DNA of 64,000 bases from Mycobacterium sp. MYCO198283 (GCF_021213805.1 NZ_JAJQJI010000003.1:310001-374000); one strand, 5' to 3'; shown: positions 48,030 to 56,641, numbered from the stretch's first letter. The notes: a model not told the origin generated them from the sequence alone. Translations and numbers: made by a program.

Positions 48030-48716
48030 GTGACCAGTGTGCTGATCGTGGAGGACGAGGAGTCCCTGGCCGATCCGCTGGCCTACCTGCTGCGCAAGGA
48101 GGGGTTCGAGGCCACCGTCGTCGCCGACGGGCCGTCCGCGCTGGCGGAGTTCGACCGCAGCGGACCGGACATCGTGCTGCTCGACCTGATGCTGCCCGGG
48201 ATGAGCGGCACCGACGTGTGTCGGCAGCTGCGCGCCCGGTCCAGCGTGCCGGTCATCATGGTCACCGCCCGCGACAGCGAGATCGACAAGGTGGTGGGCC
48301 TGGAGATCGGTGCCGACGACTACGTCACCAAGCCGTACTCCGCCCGCGAGTTGATCGCCCGGATCCGGGCGGTGCTGCGCCGCGGCGGTGACGCCGACGA
48401 CGCCGGTCTGGACACCGGTGTGCTGGAGGCCGGGCCGGTGCGGATGGACGTCGAGCGGCACGTCGTCAGCGTCAACGGCACGCCGATCACGTTGCCGCTG
48501 AAGGAGTTCGACCTGCTCGAATATCTGATGCGCAACAGCGGCCGGGTGCTCACCCGCGGCCAGCTGATCGACCGGGTGTGGGGCGCGGATTACGTCGGCG
48601 ACACCAAGACGCTCGACGTGCACGTCAAGCGGCTGCGGTCGAAGATCGAGGCCGACCCGGCCAACCCGGTGCTGTTGGTGACGGTCCGGGGGTTGGGCTA
48701 CAAGCTGGAGGGCTGA
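48030..48716 (+). CDS. regX3: Response regulator RegX3
   Basis: The protein has 228 residues. The receiver domain has DEE, the phospho-acceptor Asp in IVLLDLMLPGMSGTD, and VTKPYSARELI with the conserved Lys. The C-terminal OmpR winged helix ends TVRGLGYKLEG. It governs phosphate starvation genes together with SenX3. GGAAGGA lies nine bases before GTG 48030. The last 19 bp overlap the convergent hypothetical gene. Confidence 0.95.
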   Translation: MTSVLIVEDEESLADPLAYLLRKEGFEATVVADGPSALAEFDRSGPDIVLLDLMLPGMSGTDVCRQLRARSSVPVIMVTARDSEIDKVVGLEIGADDYVTKPYSARELIARIRAVLRRGGDADDAGLDTGVLEAGPVRMDVERHVVSVNGTPITLPLKEFDLLEYLMRNSGRVLTRGQLIDRVWGADYVGDTKTLDVHVKRLRSKIEADPANPVLLVTVRGLGYKLEG

Positions 48717-49072
48717 ACGGAGTCCACGAACGCTCGGTGCAGCCGGTCGCCGAGCGCGATGAGCTCGGGGTCGAAGGTCGCGGTGTGCGCGGTGTCGACA
48801 TAGAGGCACTGCTGGACGAGGCGGCCGCGCCCGGGGAGCGGTGAGCCGATCGCGTACAGGTTGTACTGCGCGCGGACCTCGCGGTCGCCGGCGCGGAACA
48901 ACCCGCTGCCGCTCACCGCCGCAACGCCCGCCCCAGTCGGCACCGCGAGTTCGACGATCACGACGTTGTCGGCTCGAGAGGCGCGCAGCGCCGCCGTGCA
49001 TTCGTCGACCTCACCGGTCAGCGCTTCACGCCGGGCGGCCAGCACCTGCAAGCCCGCGACGTCGACTCGCAT
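48698..49072 (-). CDS. Hypothetical protein next to a decayed tandem family
   Basis: The protein has 124 residues from ATG 49072 (MRVDVAGLQVLAARREALTG). An N-terminal helix of about 40 residues resembles those of small ESX-type or DUF2580-like proteins. The centre is beta-rich with a Gly/Ser stretch (VPTGAGVAAVSGSGLFRAGD), and the C-terminus is helical. No family recognised. GTG 49081 would add three residues. Confidence 0.5.
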   Translation of the reverse strand: MRVDVAGLQVLAARREALTGEVDECTAALRASRADNVVIVELAVPTGAGVAAVSGSGLFRAGDREVRAQYNLYAIGSPLPGRGRLVQQCLYVDTAHTATFDPELIALGDRLHRAFVDSVQPSSL

Positions 49073-49168
49073 TGATTTCACGGAAAGCCGCGTAAGCCTG
49101 TACGGAGGGCCGATCCGCGCACTAATCTCGCGTCGTCGGTCAGACCGTCAGCGGCATATCATCGGTCA

Positions 49169-49549
49169 GTGAGCAATGGTGTCGAGCCGACCTCCGCCCG
49201 GGACGAGGTGCTCCTTTGGGGACTGGTCGATTGGGTCGAATTTCTATGCGTACACAACTCGGTAGCTGCCGCTGATAGGGATGCGCCGACTAGCGTTATT
49301 CAGGCGGAAACCCTCGAATTACTGGAGTCGATCGTGGCAGAAGGGCTCTTCGTTATCGGCGACCTCAGCGGACCGGGGAGCCGCTTCGCTCCATGGTCCA
49401 CACCACTGGACGAGTCAATTCGGCGGATTGAGAGCAAGTATGTGGATCGGTTCGACGATCGTCTTGAGTGGGCGTACGCCTGCTGGCTCGACCTGACGGA
49501 CGAAGGCGCGCGGGTTGCCGAAGCGATCGAAGCGGAACGTGGAGACTGA
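49169..49549 (+). CDS. Small protein, intact founder of a tandem paralogue family
   Basis: The protein has 126 residues. Key segments are LLWGLVDWVEFLCVHNSV, LELLESIVAEGLFVIGDLSG, PWSTPLDESIRRIESKYVDR and FDDRLEWAYACWLDLTDEGA. It is acidic and lower in GC than the surroundings. TATCAT (49157-49162) lies six bases before GTG 49169, so it appears leaderless. Two decayed copies follow. Tandem, partly broken acidic small proteins of this style are typical of immunity proteins, but this is a guess from layout. Confidence 0.65.
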   Translation: MSNGVEPTSARDEVLLWGLVDWVEFLCVHNSVAAADRDAPTSVIQAETLELLESIVAEGLFVIGDLSGPGSRFAPWSTPLDESIRRIESKYVDRFDDRLEWAYACWLDLTDEGARVAEAIEAERGD

Positions 49550-49559
49550 GGACAACCCC

Positions 49560-49945
49560 GTGGACGACGCGGCTTGGGATGCGGCAACAGCAGGTGAAAA
49601 GTCTCCCTGTGGGGGCTGATTGATTGGGTTGAACTCGAGCGGGTTCACTTCTTCGTGACCGAGACATATCCCGGCGCGCCGCTATCCGTTATACAGAACG
49701 AGACGCTGAATGTGATTCGAACTCTGGTGGGCGACGGTCTGTGCACGATCGGGAGTGTCGTCGGGCCGCCTGGCAATCGATTCGTTCCTTGGAGAATGTC
49801 GCTTGACGATTCGCTGCGCACGATTCGTTCCGCATATGTCGATCGCTTCAACGACCGCATGGAATGGGCCTGGCTATGCTGGCTCGAACTCGCCGATGCC
49901 GGCATTCGGGCGGCCGAAGGCTTCGACGCCCAATTTGGGAGCTAG
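49560..49945 (+). pseudogene. Second tandem paralogue, frameshifted near its start
   Basis: The body (SLWGLIDWVELERVHFFVTE to RAAEGFDAQFGS) aligns with the intact copy through its whole length. Its reading frame is closed by a TGA just before SLWGL. An upstream GTG 49560 opens a different frame that stops at 49619. A frameshift near 49600 therefore separates start and body. Translation from GTG 49655 could give a shortened 96-residue product. Confidence 0.65.
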
Positions 49946-49986
49946 GACGTTCGGACTCGCAAGCGCCAGCGCAATATCGTCGCCTG

Positions 49987-50266
49987 GTGTCCGACGAGGT
50001 GACCGAGCCGACGTCGGCCCCAGAGGGGGGGCACTCCTATGGGGGCTCGTCGACTGGGTCGAGATCGAACGCGTCCACAACTTCGTGGCCGCCGAGAACC
50101 CGCACGCCGGTGACGCACGGACGTGCAGGACAAGACGCTCGGCCTCAGCCGTTCGCCGGTGAGCGACGGGCTGTTCGTCCTCGGGGACGTGTGGTCTTAG
50201 GTCCTGCTCATCGCCGGGCAGGGCGCGCGTGTCGCGGAGCAGTTGGAAGCTCAGTCAGCGACATGA
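49987..50266 (+). pseudogene. Third tandem paralogue, decayed
   Basis: TATCGT lies six bases before GTG 49987, the same promoter layout as the intact copy. The N-terminus reads (V/M)SDEVTEPTSAPEGG, then LLWGLVDWVEIERVHNFVAA in another frame, then VSDGLFVLGDVWS ending in a stop, then RVAEQLEAQSAT in the last stretch. At least two frameshifts and loss of the central third have occurred. Confidence 0.65.
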
Positions 50267-50273
50267 TCCGCCA

Positions 50274-50331
50274 CCGAACGTAACGCCACGGCGGAAATTC
50301 GGGCCGAATCGCGCCGTGGCGTTACGTTCGG
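50274..50331. terminator. Perfect 20-bp inverted repeat
   Basis: CCGAACGTAACGCCACGGCG at 50274-50293 pairs exactly with 50312-50331. The 18-base loop itself contains ATTCGG/CCGAAT. It sits between the decayed paralogue and the convergent YCII remnant. It probably ends transcription in both directions, and similar elements may be dispersed in the genome. Confidence 0.65.
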
Positions 50332-50337
50332 CGCGCT

Positions 50338-50551
50338 TCAGCCGGAAGCCGGACCCGTGATGCCGCCCAGGATCTCGAGCACCGCGTAGGTGTTGACGCC
50401 GGCGGTGACGCTGGGATCGGCGCCGCCGATGGCGACCGCTTTCCTGCTGCCAGTACGCCATGTGCGCGTCCATCGCGGCCTGCTCGTCGTCGGTCATGGT
50501 CTGCGCGAAGTCGGCGCGCGGCGGGATCAGCCGGAACAGGAACAGCGTCAC
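50338..50551 (-). pseudogene. Frameshifted YCII-domain gene
   Basis: The GTG at 50551 overlaps the upstream TGA. The N-terminal part reads [20 protein letters not shown] to AHMAYWQQ, and the C-terminal part AVAIGGADPSVTAGVNTYAV to GITGPASG in another frame. Intact YCII proteins have several more residues between these, so a small deletion with frameshift occurred near 50444-50450. Confidence 0.65.
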
Positions 50552-51330
50552 TCCACCCGTGCCTTTGCGGTCGCCGGGTGGATGGCCAGCATCGGGAAAC
50601 CGGTGCGGCGCTCGCACAGGGCCGCAAGTTCCCGGTAGGCGCCGGCGCCGATCAGCTGAGTGAGCTCGGGGCCGTAGGACTGCCACACCGGCCGGGTGCC
50701 GACGTGCGCGGCGGGATCGCCCGTGCAGTACCAGTGCAGGTCGTGCCCGCCTTCGCCCCAGCCGCGGCGGTCGTATTCGGTGATGGTGGTCTTGAGGATC
50801 TCCGAACCGTCGGGGCGGGTCACCCACTCCTGCGTTCGCCGCACCGGGAGCTGCCAGCAAACCTCCGGCTTCATGGTGAGCGGTTCGAGCCCGAGCTTCA
50901 ACGCCTTGGTGTGCAGCGCGCAGCCGATCCCGCCGGGGAACCCCGGGCGGTTGAGGAAGATGCAGGCGCCCTTGTACTTGCGGGTGCGCAGGCTCGGCTC
51001 GCCCTCCAGCTCGTCGGGCTCCAGATAACCCTTGCGACCCAACCCTTTCTCCCGGAACTGCCAGTCCTCGTCGGTCAATTTGGTCACCGCGTCGTCGAGC
51101 GCCGCGCGATCGTCGTCGTCGGACAGGAACGCCCCGTGCGAGCAGCACCCGTCGTCGGGCCGGCCCTCGACGGTGCCGCGGCACGCAGCGGTGCCGAACA
51201 CACACGTCCACCGCGACAGCAACCACGTCAGGTCGGCGGCGATCAGGTGCTCGGCGTTGTCGGGGTCGTAGAATTCGACCCACTCGCGCGCGAAGTCCAG
51301 ACCGACCTCGCCGGGATGCTGCGACGTCAT
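50548..51330 (-). CDS. Cys-rich conserved protein (Rv0495c-like)
   Basis: The protein has 260 residues with many Cys in ligand-like positions: [41 protein letters not shown] and [10 protein letters not shown]. This suggests a zinc or iron-sulfur centre as in DUF3109/YkgJ-type proteins. Position matches Rv0495c. GAAGGG lies before ATG 51330. It diverges from ppx. Confidence 0.85.
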   Translation of the reverse strand: MTSQHPGEVGLDFAREWVEFYDPDNAEHLIAADLTWLLSRWTCVFGTAACRGTVEGRPDDGCCSHGAFLSDDDDRAALDDAVTKLTDEDWQFREKGLGRKGYLEPDELEGEPSLRTRKYKGACIFLNRPGFPGGIGCALHTKALKLGLEPLTMKPEVCWQLPVRRTQEWVTRPDGSEILKTTITEYDRRGWGEGGHDLHWYCTGDPAAHVGTRPVWQSYGPELTQLIGAGAYRELAALCERRTGFPMLAIHPATAKARVE

Positions 51331-51390
51331 GAGGCACCCTTCGCGCAGGCCTTCACAGCGACCAACGGTAGACGCACTAGGTTGGGACGC

Positions 51391-52392
51391 GTGCGGTTGG
51401 GCGTCCTCGACGTGGGCAGCAACACTGTCCACCTGCTGGTGGTCGACGCCCGTCGGGGCGGCCACCCGACACCCATGAGTTCCACCAAGGCCACCCTGAA
51501 GCTCGTCCAGGCCATCGACGACTCCGGCAAGCTCACCAAACGCGGCGCAGACCAGCTGGTGTCGACGGTCGGGGAGTTCGCCGACATCGCGACCAGCTCC
51601 GGCTGCGCCGAACTGATGGCGTTCGCGACGTCAGCGGTGCGCGACGCCACCAACTCCGACGCGGTGCTGGCCCGGGTGCTCGCCGAGACGGGCGTCGATC
51701 TCCAGGTGCTCAGCGGCGTGGACGAGTCCCGGCTGACATTTCTTGCGGTGCGGCGCTGGTACGGCTGGAGCGCGGGGCGCATCCTCAACATCGACATCGG
51801 CGGCGGTTCGCTCGAGCTGTCGAACGGCGTCGACGAGGATCCCGACGTCGCGCTGTCACTTCCGCTGGGCGCCAACCGGCTCACTCGCGAATGGTTGCCC
51901 GACGATCCGCCGAACCGCCGGCGGGTGGCGATGTTGCGGGACTGGCTGGATCACGAGCTCGCCGAGCCGAGCCGTACGCTGCTCAAGGTCGGCAGTCCCG
52001 ATCTGGCGGTCGCGACGTCCAAGACGTTCCGGTCGCTGGCACGGCTCACCGGTGCGGCGCCCTCGGGGGCGGGGCCGCGGGTGAAGAGGACACTCACCGC
52101 CGACGGATTGCGGCAGTTGATCGCGTTCATCTCGCGGATGACCGCCGCGGACCGGGCCGAGCTGGAAGGAGTGAGCACCGATCGCGCGCCGCAGATCGTG
52201 GCGGGCGCTCTGGTCGCCGAAGCAACGATGCGCGCTCTGTCGATCGACGTCGTGGATATCTGTCCATGGGCATTGCGGGAAGGCTTGATCTTGCGGAAAC
52301 TCGACAGCGAAGCCGACGGGTCCGACCTCATGGAGATTAGCGTCCGGGATGCCGGCCGTCAGGTAGCCAGCGCAAAAGGCAGCACACGATGA
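51391..52392 (+). CDS. ppx: Exopolyphosphatase/guanosine pentaphosphate phosphohydrolase
   Basis: The protein has 333 residues in the ASKHA fold. The phosphate loops are [15 protein letters not shown] and [14 protein letters not shown], and [11 protein letters not shown] is a further family motif. It is a short single-module form like M. tuberculosis Rv0496, which removes phosphate from short polyphosphate chains. TAGGTT lies seven bases before GTG 51391. The stop overlaps the next ATG. Confidence 0.92.
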   Translation: MRLGVLDVGSNTVHLLVVDARRGGHPTPMSSTKATLKLVQAIDDSGKLTKRGADQLVSTVGEFADIATSSGCAELMAFATSAVRDATNSDAVLARVLAETGVDLQVLSGVDESRLTFLAVRRWYGWSAGRILNIDIGGGSLELSNGVDEDPDVALSLPLGANRLTREWLPDDPPNRRRVAMLRDWLDHELAEPSRTLLKVGSPDLAVATSKTFRSLARLTGAAPSGAGPRVKRTLTADGLRQLIAFISRMTAADRAELEGVSTDRAPQIVAGALVAEATMRALSIDVVDICPWALREGLILRKLDSEADGSDLMEISVRDAGRQVASAKGSTR

Positions 52393-53297
52393 CTGATCCA
52401 GAGAACACCGACTCCCGCCCCATCTCGGTGGCGGAACTGCTGGCGCGCAACGGCACAATCGGCGCGCCGCCGGCGGGCGGTCAGCGCCGGCGCCGCCGCG
52501 GCAATCCGGACGCGGTCACCGTCGCCGAGCTCACCGGCGAGATCCCCGTCTACCAGACCGGCGAGATCCCGGTCGTCGACCGGGACGACACCGCGCCGGT
52601 GCCCAACGGCGCGGCCACCGCCACCGAGGCGCCGCCACGTCCCGAGCCGGCCCCGCGCGCCGAGCCGCGCACCGCCGAGCCGCGCACCGCCGACCGCCAC
52701 GACGACCGCCACGACGACTACGTCGAGCACGCCGAACATGCCGAGCCGCGCGGCAGCTCCGACGCCGAGACCATGTCGCCGGACCCGTTCTACGCAGACG
52801 ACTTCGCCGACGAGGACGACGACCTCGCGCTCGACGACGATTCCGTCGACCACCACCGGGACCGCCGCCGGCACGACGACCGCGATGTCGACCAGCACGG
52901 CGACGGGGACTCCGACGATCCCGACGACCGGCCGCCGTACCTGCACGGCGACGACCACCGGCTCTTCGGCGGACACGGCGCCGTCGCCGACGACGATCTG
53001 GACGACGACCGCACCGACGGGCGGTCGGCGCGGACCGCATTGGCGTTACGGGCCGGGATGGTCGTGCTGCAGTCGATCGTCGCGGTGGCGTTCGGGGCGG
53101 GCCTGTTCCTGGCGTTCGACCAGCTGTGGAACTGGAACAGCATCATCGCGCTCGTCCTGGCGGCGCTGGTGATCATCGGCCTCGTGGTGGCGGTCCGGCT
53201 GGTCCGCAAGACCGAGGACATCGCCAGCATGCTGATCGCCCTGGTGGTCGGGATGTTGGTGACGCTGGGCCCGCTGCCGCTGATGCTGATGAACTAG
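52389..53297 (+). CDS. Membrane protein with long charged head (Rv0497-like)
   Basis: The protein has 302 residues. The first 215 are disordered, rich in Asp, His, Arg and Pro (DDRHDDYVEHAEHAEPRGSS). Three short membrane spans follow (MVVLQSIVAVAFGAGLFLAF, SIIALVLAALVIIGLVVAVR, MLIALVVGMLVTLGPLPLML). It is coupled to ppx by a 4-bp overlap. Role unknown. Confidence 0.85.
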   Translation: MTDPENTDSRPISVAELLARNGTIGAPPAGGQRRRRRGNPDAVTVAELTGEIPVYQTGEIPVVDRDDTAPVPNGAATATEAPPRPEPAPRAEPRTAEPRTADRHDDRHDDYVEHAEHAEPRGSSDAETMSPDPFYADDFADEDDDLALDDDSVDHHRDRRRHDDRDVDQHGDGDSDDPDDRPPYLHGDDHRLFGGHGAVADDDLDDDRTDGRSARTALALRAGMVVLQSIVAVAFGAGLFLAFDQLWNWNSIIALVLAALVIIGLVVAVRLVRKTEDIASMLIALVVGMLVTLGPLPLMLMN

Positions 53298-53300
53298 CGC

Positions 53301-54143
53301 GTGCGCCCCGCGATCAAGATCGGGCTGTCGACGGCGTCGGTCTATCCGCTGCGGACCGAAGCTGCCTTCGAGTACGCCGCCCGCCTCGGCTACGACGGCG
53401 TGGAGCTCATGGTGTGGGCCGAGCCGCTCAGCCAGAGCATCCCCGACGTCGCCAAGCTGTCGGAGCGCTACGAGCTGCCGGTGCTGGCGGTGCACACCCC
53501 CTGCCTGCTGATCTCGCAGCGGGTATGGGGCAGCGACCCGGCGGCGAAGCTGGACCGCAGCGTCCGGGCCGCCGAGGAACTCGGCGCGCAGACCGTCGTC
53601 GTCCATCCGCCGTTTCGGTGGCAGCGCCGCTACGCCGCTGGGTTCACCGAGCAGGTGGCGCGGCTGGAGGCCGAGAGCGGCGTCGTGGTGGCGGTGGAGA
53701 ACATGTTCCCGTTCCGCACCGACCGCTTCTTCGGATCGCAGGCGGGTGCGCAGCGGCGACGACGGCGGGGCCGCCGGCCCGGTCCGGCCATCTCGGCGTT
53801 CGCGCCGTCCTACGACCCGCTCGACGGCGAGCACGCGCATTTCACCCTCGACCTGTCCCACACGGCGACCGCCGGGATGGATGCGTTGGACTTGGCGCAG
53901 CGGATGGGTTCGGGGCTGGCGCACCTGCACCTGTGCGACGGGACCGGCGCGCCCACCGACGAACACCTGGTGCCCGGCCGCGGCACCCAGCCGACCATCG
54001 AGGTGTGCCAGCTCCTGGCGGCGAGCGATTTCGCGGGCCATGTGATCCTGGAGGTCACCACCTCGGGTGCGCGCACCGAGGGCCAGCGTGAGGCGCTGCT
54101 CGCGGAGTCGCTGCAGTTCGCGCGCACCCACCTGCTGCGTTGA
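53301..54143 (+). CDS. Sugar phosphate isomerase/epimerase-like TIM barrel (Rv0498-like)
   Basis: The protein has 280 residues. Segments IGLSTASVYPLRTEAAFEYA, LGYDGVELMVW, LAVHTPCLLI, VVHPPFRWQR, VAVENMFPFRTDRFFG, LDLSHTATAG and HLHLCDGTGAPTDEHLVPGR follow a xylose-isomerase-type barrel with Glu, His and Asp metal ligands. The substrate is unknown. GTG 53301 lies 3 bp after the upstream stop. Confidence 0.85.
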   Translation: MRPAIKIGLSTASVYPLRTEAAFEYAARLGYDGVELMVWAEPLSQSIPDVAKLSERYELPVLAVHTPCLLISQRVWGSDPAAKLDRSVRAAEELGAQTVVVHPPFRWQRRYAAGFTEQVARLEAESGVVVAVENMFPFRTDRFFGSQAGAQRRRRRGRRPGPAISAFAPSYDPLDGEHAHFTLDLSHTATAGMDALDLAQRMGSGLAHLHLCDGTGAPTDEHLVPGRGTQPTIEVCQLLAASDFAGHVILEVTTSGARTEGQREALLAESLQFARTHLLR

Positions 54144-54170
54144 GCGGCACCACGACAGGAACGATGCCGA

Positions 54171-55088
54171 ATGTCTGACGACGCCGTGTTCGCCGATGCG
54201 ATGGCGCTGCGCGAGATCGAGGCCTCCGAGGGCGGTCCGGTTTACGAGGCCCAGCTGTCCGCACACTGGACGATCGGTCCGAAGGTGCACGGCGGCATGA
54301 TGCTCGCGCTGTGCGCGGCGGCCGCGCGCGCCGCGCTGGGCGGCGAGGCGCAACCGGTCGCGGTGTCCGCCAACTTCCTCTGGGCACCCTCGCCCGGCCC
54401 GATGCGGCTGGAGACGCTGGTCCGCAAACGCGGCCGTCGCATCAACCTGGTGGACGTGGAGCTGCGGCAGGGCGACCGTGTCGCCGACGAGCGCTCGCGC
54501 GAGGAGTATCGGGCTTCCGACGAGCGCTCGCGCGAGGAGTATCGGGCTTCCGACGAGCGCTCGCGCGAGGAGTATCGAACCGCCGTGCGCGCCGAGGTCA
54601 CGCTCGGGCCGCCCGAGCACGGCGAACCGCCGCTGCTGTCGGCCAACCCGGTTCCGACGCTGATGCCACCGGAGCCGCCGGCCGAGCTGGCGCCGATCGG
54701 TCCGGGCCATCCCAGCGCCGACGTCATGAACCTGTGGGCCGGCTGCGACATCCGGCCGGACCTGAGCACCTACACCCGGCCGGCGGACGGGTCCGCGCCC
54801 AGGTTCCAGCTGTGGATCCGTCCCCGCGACGCCGCCCCGGACGTGCTGTTCGCGCTCATGGCCGGGGACATCTCCGCGCCGGTCACCTTTGCCGTGGACC
54901 GCTTCGGGTGGGCGCCCACGGTGCAGATGACGGCCTATCTGCGCGGCATGCCGTCCGACGGCTGGCTGCGCGTTCTGTGCACCACCACCGAGATCGGCCG
55001 CGACTGGTTCGACGCCGATCACGTCGTCGTGGACAGCACGGGCCGGCTGGTGGTGCAGACGCGGCAGCTCGCGCTCGTTCCGGACTGA
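54171..55088 (+). CDS. Acyl-CoA thioesterase-like double hot-dog (Rv0499-like)
   Basis: The protein has 305 residues. SAHWTIGPKVHGGMMLALCA and FLWAPSPGPMRLETLVRKRG form the first hot-dog unit, FAVDRFGWAPTVQMTAYLRG the second. TesB-like thioesterases have this plan. An in-frame tandem repeat lies at 54486-54577, within a strand-loop of the first unit. Catalytic residues are not certain. Confidence 0.8.
   Translation: MSDDAVFADAMALREIEASEGGPVYEAQLSAHWTIGPKVHGGMMLALCAAAARAALGGEAQPVAVSANFLWAPSPGPMRLETLVRKRGRRINLVDVELRQGDRVADERSREEYRASDERSREEYRASDERSREEYRTAVRAEVTLGPPEHGEPPLLSANPVPTLMPPEPPAELAPIGPGHPSADVMNLWAGCDIRPDLSTYTRPADGSAPRFQLWIRPRDAAPDVLFALMAGDISAPVTFAVDRFGWAPTVQMTAYLRGMPSDGWLRVLCTTTEIGRDWFDADHVVVDSTGRLVVQTRQLALVPD
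54486..54577 (+). repeat. In-frame tandem repeat of 33 bp in a thioesterase gene
   Basis: Units at 54486-54518 and 54519-54551 and a partial one at 54552-54577 are identical. Each encodes DERSREEYRAS. The product is a highly charged helix-like insertion. Identity of the units implies a recent expansion. Confidence 0.9.
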
Positions 55089-55107
55089 AGGCGGATAAGG
55101 TTCGCGG

Positions 55108-55983
55108 ATGGCCAGAATCGCGATCATCGGCGGCGGCAACATCGGTGAGGCGCTGCTGGCCGGACTGCTGCGGTCGGGCCGCCAGGTCAAGGACATCGTC
55201 GTCGCCGAGAAGGCGCCGGCCCGGGTCCGTCAGCTGTCCGAGGAGTACTCGGTGCTGGTGACCGGCGTCGGGGACGCCGTCGACAACGCCGACTACGTCG
55301 TGGTGGCCGTGAAGCCGGACGACATCACCGCCGTGCTGGGCGAGATCGCCGACGTGGTGGCCCGCGCCGAGGAGGACAGCCCCGAGCAGGTGTTCGTGTC
55401 CGTGGCCGCCGGGGTCTCGACGACGCAGTTCGAATCGAGCCTGCCCGCCGGGTCGCCGGTGATCCGGGTGATGCCGAACGCGCCGATGATGGTCGGCGCC
55501 GGCGTGAGCGCGCTGGCCCGCGGGCGGTTCGCCACCGCCGAACAGGCCGCCGAGGTGGCCGGGCTCTTCAACGCCGTCGGCGAGGTGATCATGGTCGCCG
55601 AGTCGCAGCTCGACGTCGTCACCGCGATCTCGGGCTCCGGCCCCGCCTACTTCTTCCTGATGGTCGAGGCGCTGGTGGACGCCGCGGTCGCGAACGGCCT
55701 GACCCGCGCCGTCGCGACCGACCTCGCGGTGCAGACCATGGCCGGCTCGGCGGCGATGCTGCTCGAGCGCCTGGACGCCGGACCACGGTCGCCGGGAGAC
55801 ACCACCATGAGCAGCAACACCGACGCCACTCCGGCGCAGCTGCGGGCCATGATCACCTCGCCCGGCGGCACCACCGCGGCCGCTCTCGGCGAACTGGAAC
55901 GCGGCGGTTTCCGCACTGCGGTGGCCGCGGGCGTGCGTGCCGCAAAGACCCGGTCAGCGGAGCTCGGAATCGCGCCCGAGTAA
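55108..55983 (+). CDS. proC: Pyrroline-5-carboxylate reductase
   Basis: The protein has 291 residues and makes proline with NADPH. The Rossmann motif is IIGGGNIGEALLAGL. VIRVMPNAPMMVGAGVSAL and SGSGPAYFFLMVEALVDAAV are family signatures, and ITSPGGTTAAALGELERGG ends the fold. TAAGGT lies six bases before ATG 55108, so it appears leaderless. Position matches Rv0500. Confidence 0.95.
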   Translation: MARIAIIGGGNIGEALLAGLLRSGRQVKDIVVAEKAPARVRQLSEEYSVLVTGVGDAVDNADYVVVAVKPDDITAVLGEIADVVARAEEDSPEQVFVSVAAGVSTTQFESSLPAGSPVIRVMPNAPMMVGAGVSALARGRFATAEQAAEVAGLFNAVGEVIMVAESQLDVVTAISGSGPAYFFLMVEALVDAAVANGLTRAVATDLAVQTMAGSAAMLLERLDAGPRSPGDTTMSSNTDATPAQLRAMITSPGGTTAAALGELERGGFRTAVAAGVRAAKTRSAELGIAPE

Positions 55984-56069
55984 TTTCTCGTCGCCGCCGA
56001 TCAATTGGCCCACACCCGTCGCATCAACACCACTGGTCCCGCTATTCTCCTCAAGTGTAAGCACGGTTC

Positions 56070-56099
56070 GGTGCCACCGGTGGGGAAGCCGGTGGCACC
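56070..56099 (+). promoter_or_regulatory. 11-bp hairpin in the 5' region of the BldC-like gene
   Basis: GGTGCCACCGG (56070-56080) pairs perfectly with CCGGTGGCACC (56089-56099), loop of eight. TATTCT at 56043-56048 is a plausible -10 box, so the hairpin would lie in the leader RNA. It is either the proC terminator or an attenuator. Confidence 0.5.
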
Positions 56100-56125
56100 C
56101 TCCGTGCCTGACGGAATGGGTTGCG

Positions 56126-56392
56126 ATGTCGTCAACGAACGGGCCATCGGCGCGGGATTCGGGAAGCGGGAAGTCGGCACGAGACGCCGGCTCGTCGGAC
56201 GGCCAGTCGCCGTCGCGCACGCAGTTCCTCACCGTCGCAGAGGTCGCCAGCCTGATGCGCGTCAGCAAGATGACGGTCTACCGCCTGGTGCACAACGGCG
56301 AGTTGCCCGCGGTCCGGGTGGGGCGTTCATTCCGCGTGCACGCCAAGGCGGTGCACGACCTGCTGGAGACGTCGTTCTTCGACGCCGGCTGA
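56126..56392 (+). CDS. BldC/excisionase-type DNA-binding protein (Rv0500A-like)
   Basis: The protein has 88 residues. A Ser/Gly-rich head is followed by a MerR-like winged helix FLTVAEVASLMRVSKMTVYR, LVHNGELPAVRVGRSFRVHA, as in BldC and phage excisionases. It binds DNA without a sensor domain. It lies before the bS22 gene as in other mycobacteria. Confidence 0.88.
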   Translation: MSSTNGPSARDSGSGKSARDAGSSDGQSPSRTQFLTVAEVASLMRVSKMTVYRLVHNGELPAVRVGRSFRVHAKAVHDLLETSFFDAG

Positions 56393-56460
56393 CGCCGCCG
56401 CGGCGGCCACTTCAAGCGGCTGCGCGCTGCCGTTTTCGGTGACCGGTGGTGCCCGGGTAA

Positions 56461-56495
56461 AGTGTCCGGGATCGACAAAATCATCGCCGGACACT
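56461..56495 (+). promoter_or_regulatory. Inverted repeat over the bS22 promoter
   Basis: AGTGTCCGG (56461-56469) pairs with CCGGACACT (56487-56495). It overlaps the -10 box TAAAGT (56458-56463) and ends 14 bases before ATG 56510. It may be an operator or form a hairpin in the RNA. Confidence 0.45.
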
Positions 56496-56509
56496 AGGTA
56501 GCGGAGTTC

Positions 56510-56611
56510 ATGGGTTCAGTCATCAAGAAGCGGCGCAAGCGCATGTCGAAGAAGAAGCACCGCAAGCTGCTTCGGCGTACCCGTGTGCAGCGCAGAAAAT
56601 TGGGCAAGTAG
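56510..56611 (+). CDS. Small ribosomal protein bS22 (AURKAIP1/COX24 family, Rv0500B-like)
   Basis: The protein has 33 residues: [20 protein letters not shown] continues to [12 protein letters not shown]. More than half are Lys or Arg. It matches the mycobacterial bS22 protein seen in the small ribosomal subunit. TAGCGGAG lies before ATG 56510. Confidence 0.92.
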
Positions 56612-56641
56612 TCCTGCGCCCGCGTCGTTAGGCTGTTCGAG

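Noticed and set aside
53046..55196. 716-codon minus-strand open frame
   Set aside because: It spans three plus-strand genes with clear domains and is rich in Arg, Gly and His, as expected of a shadow frame.
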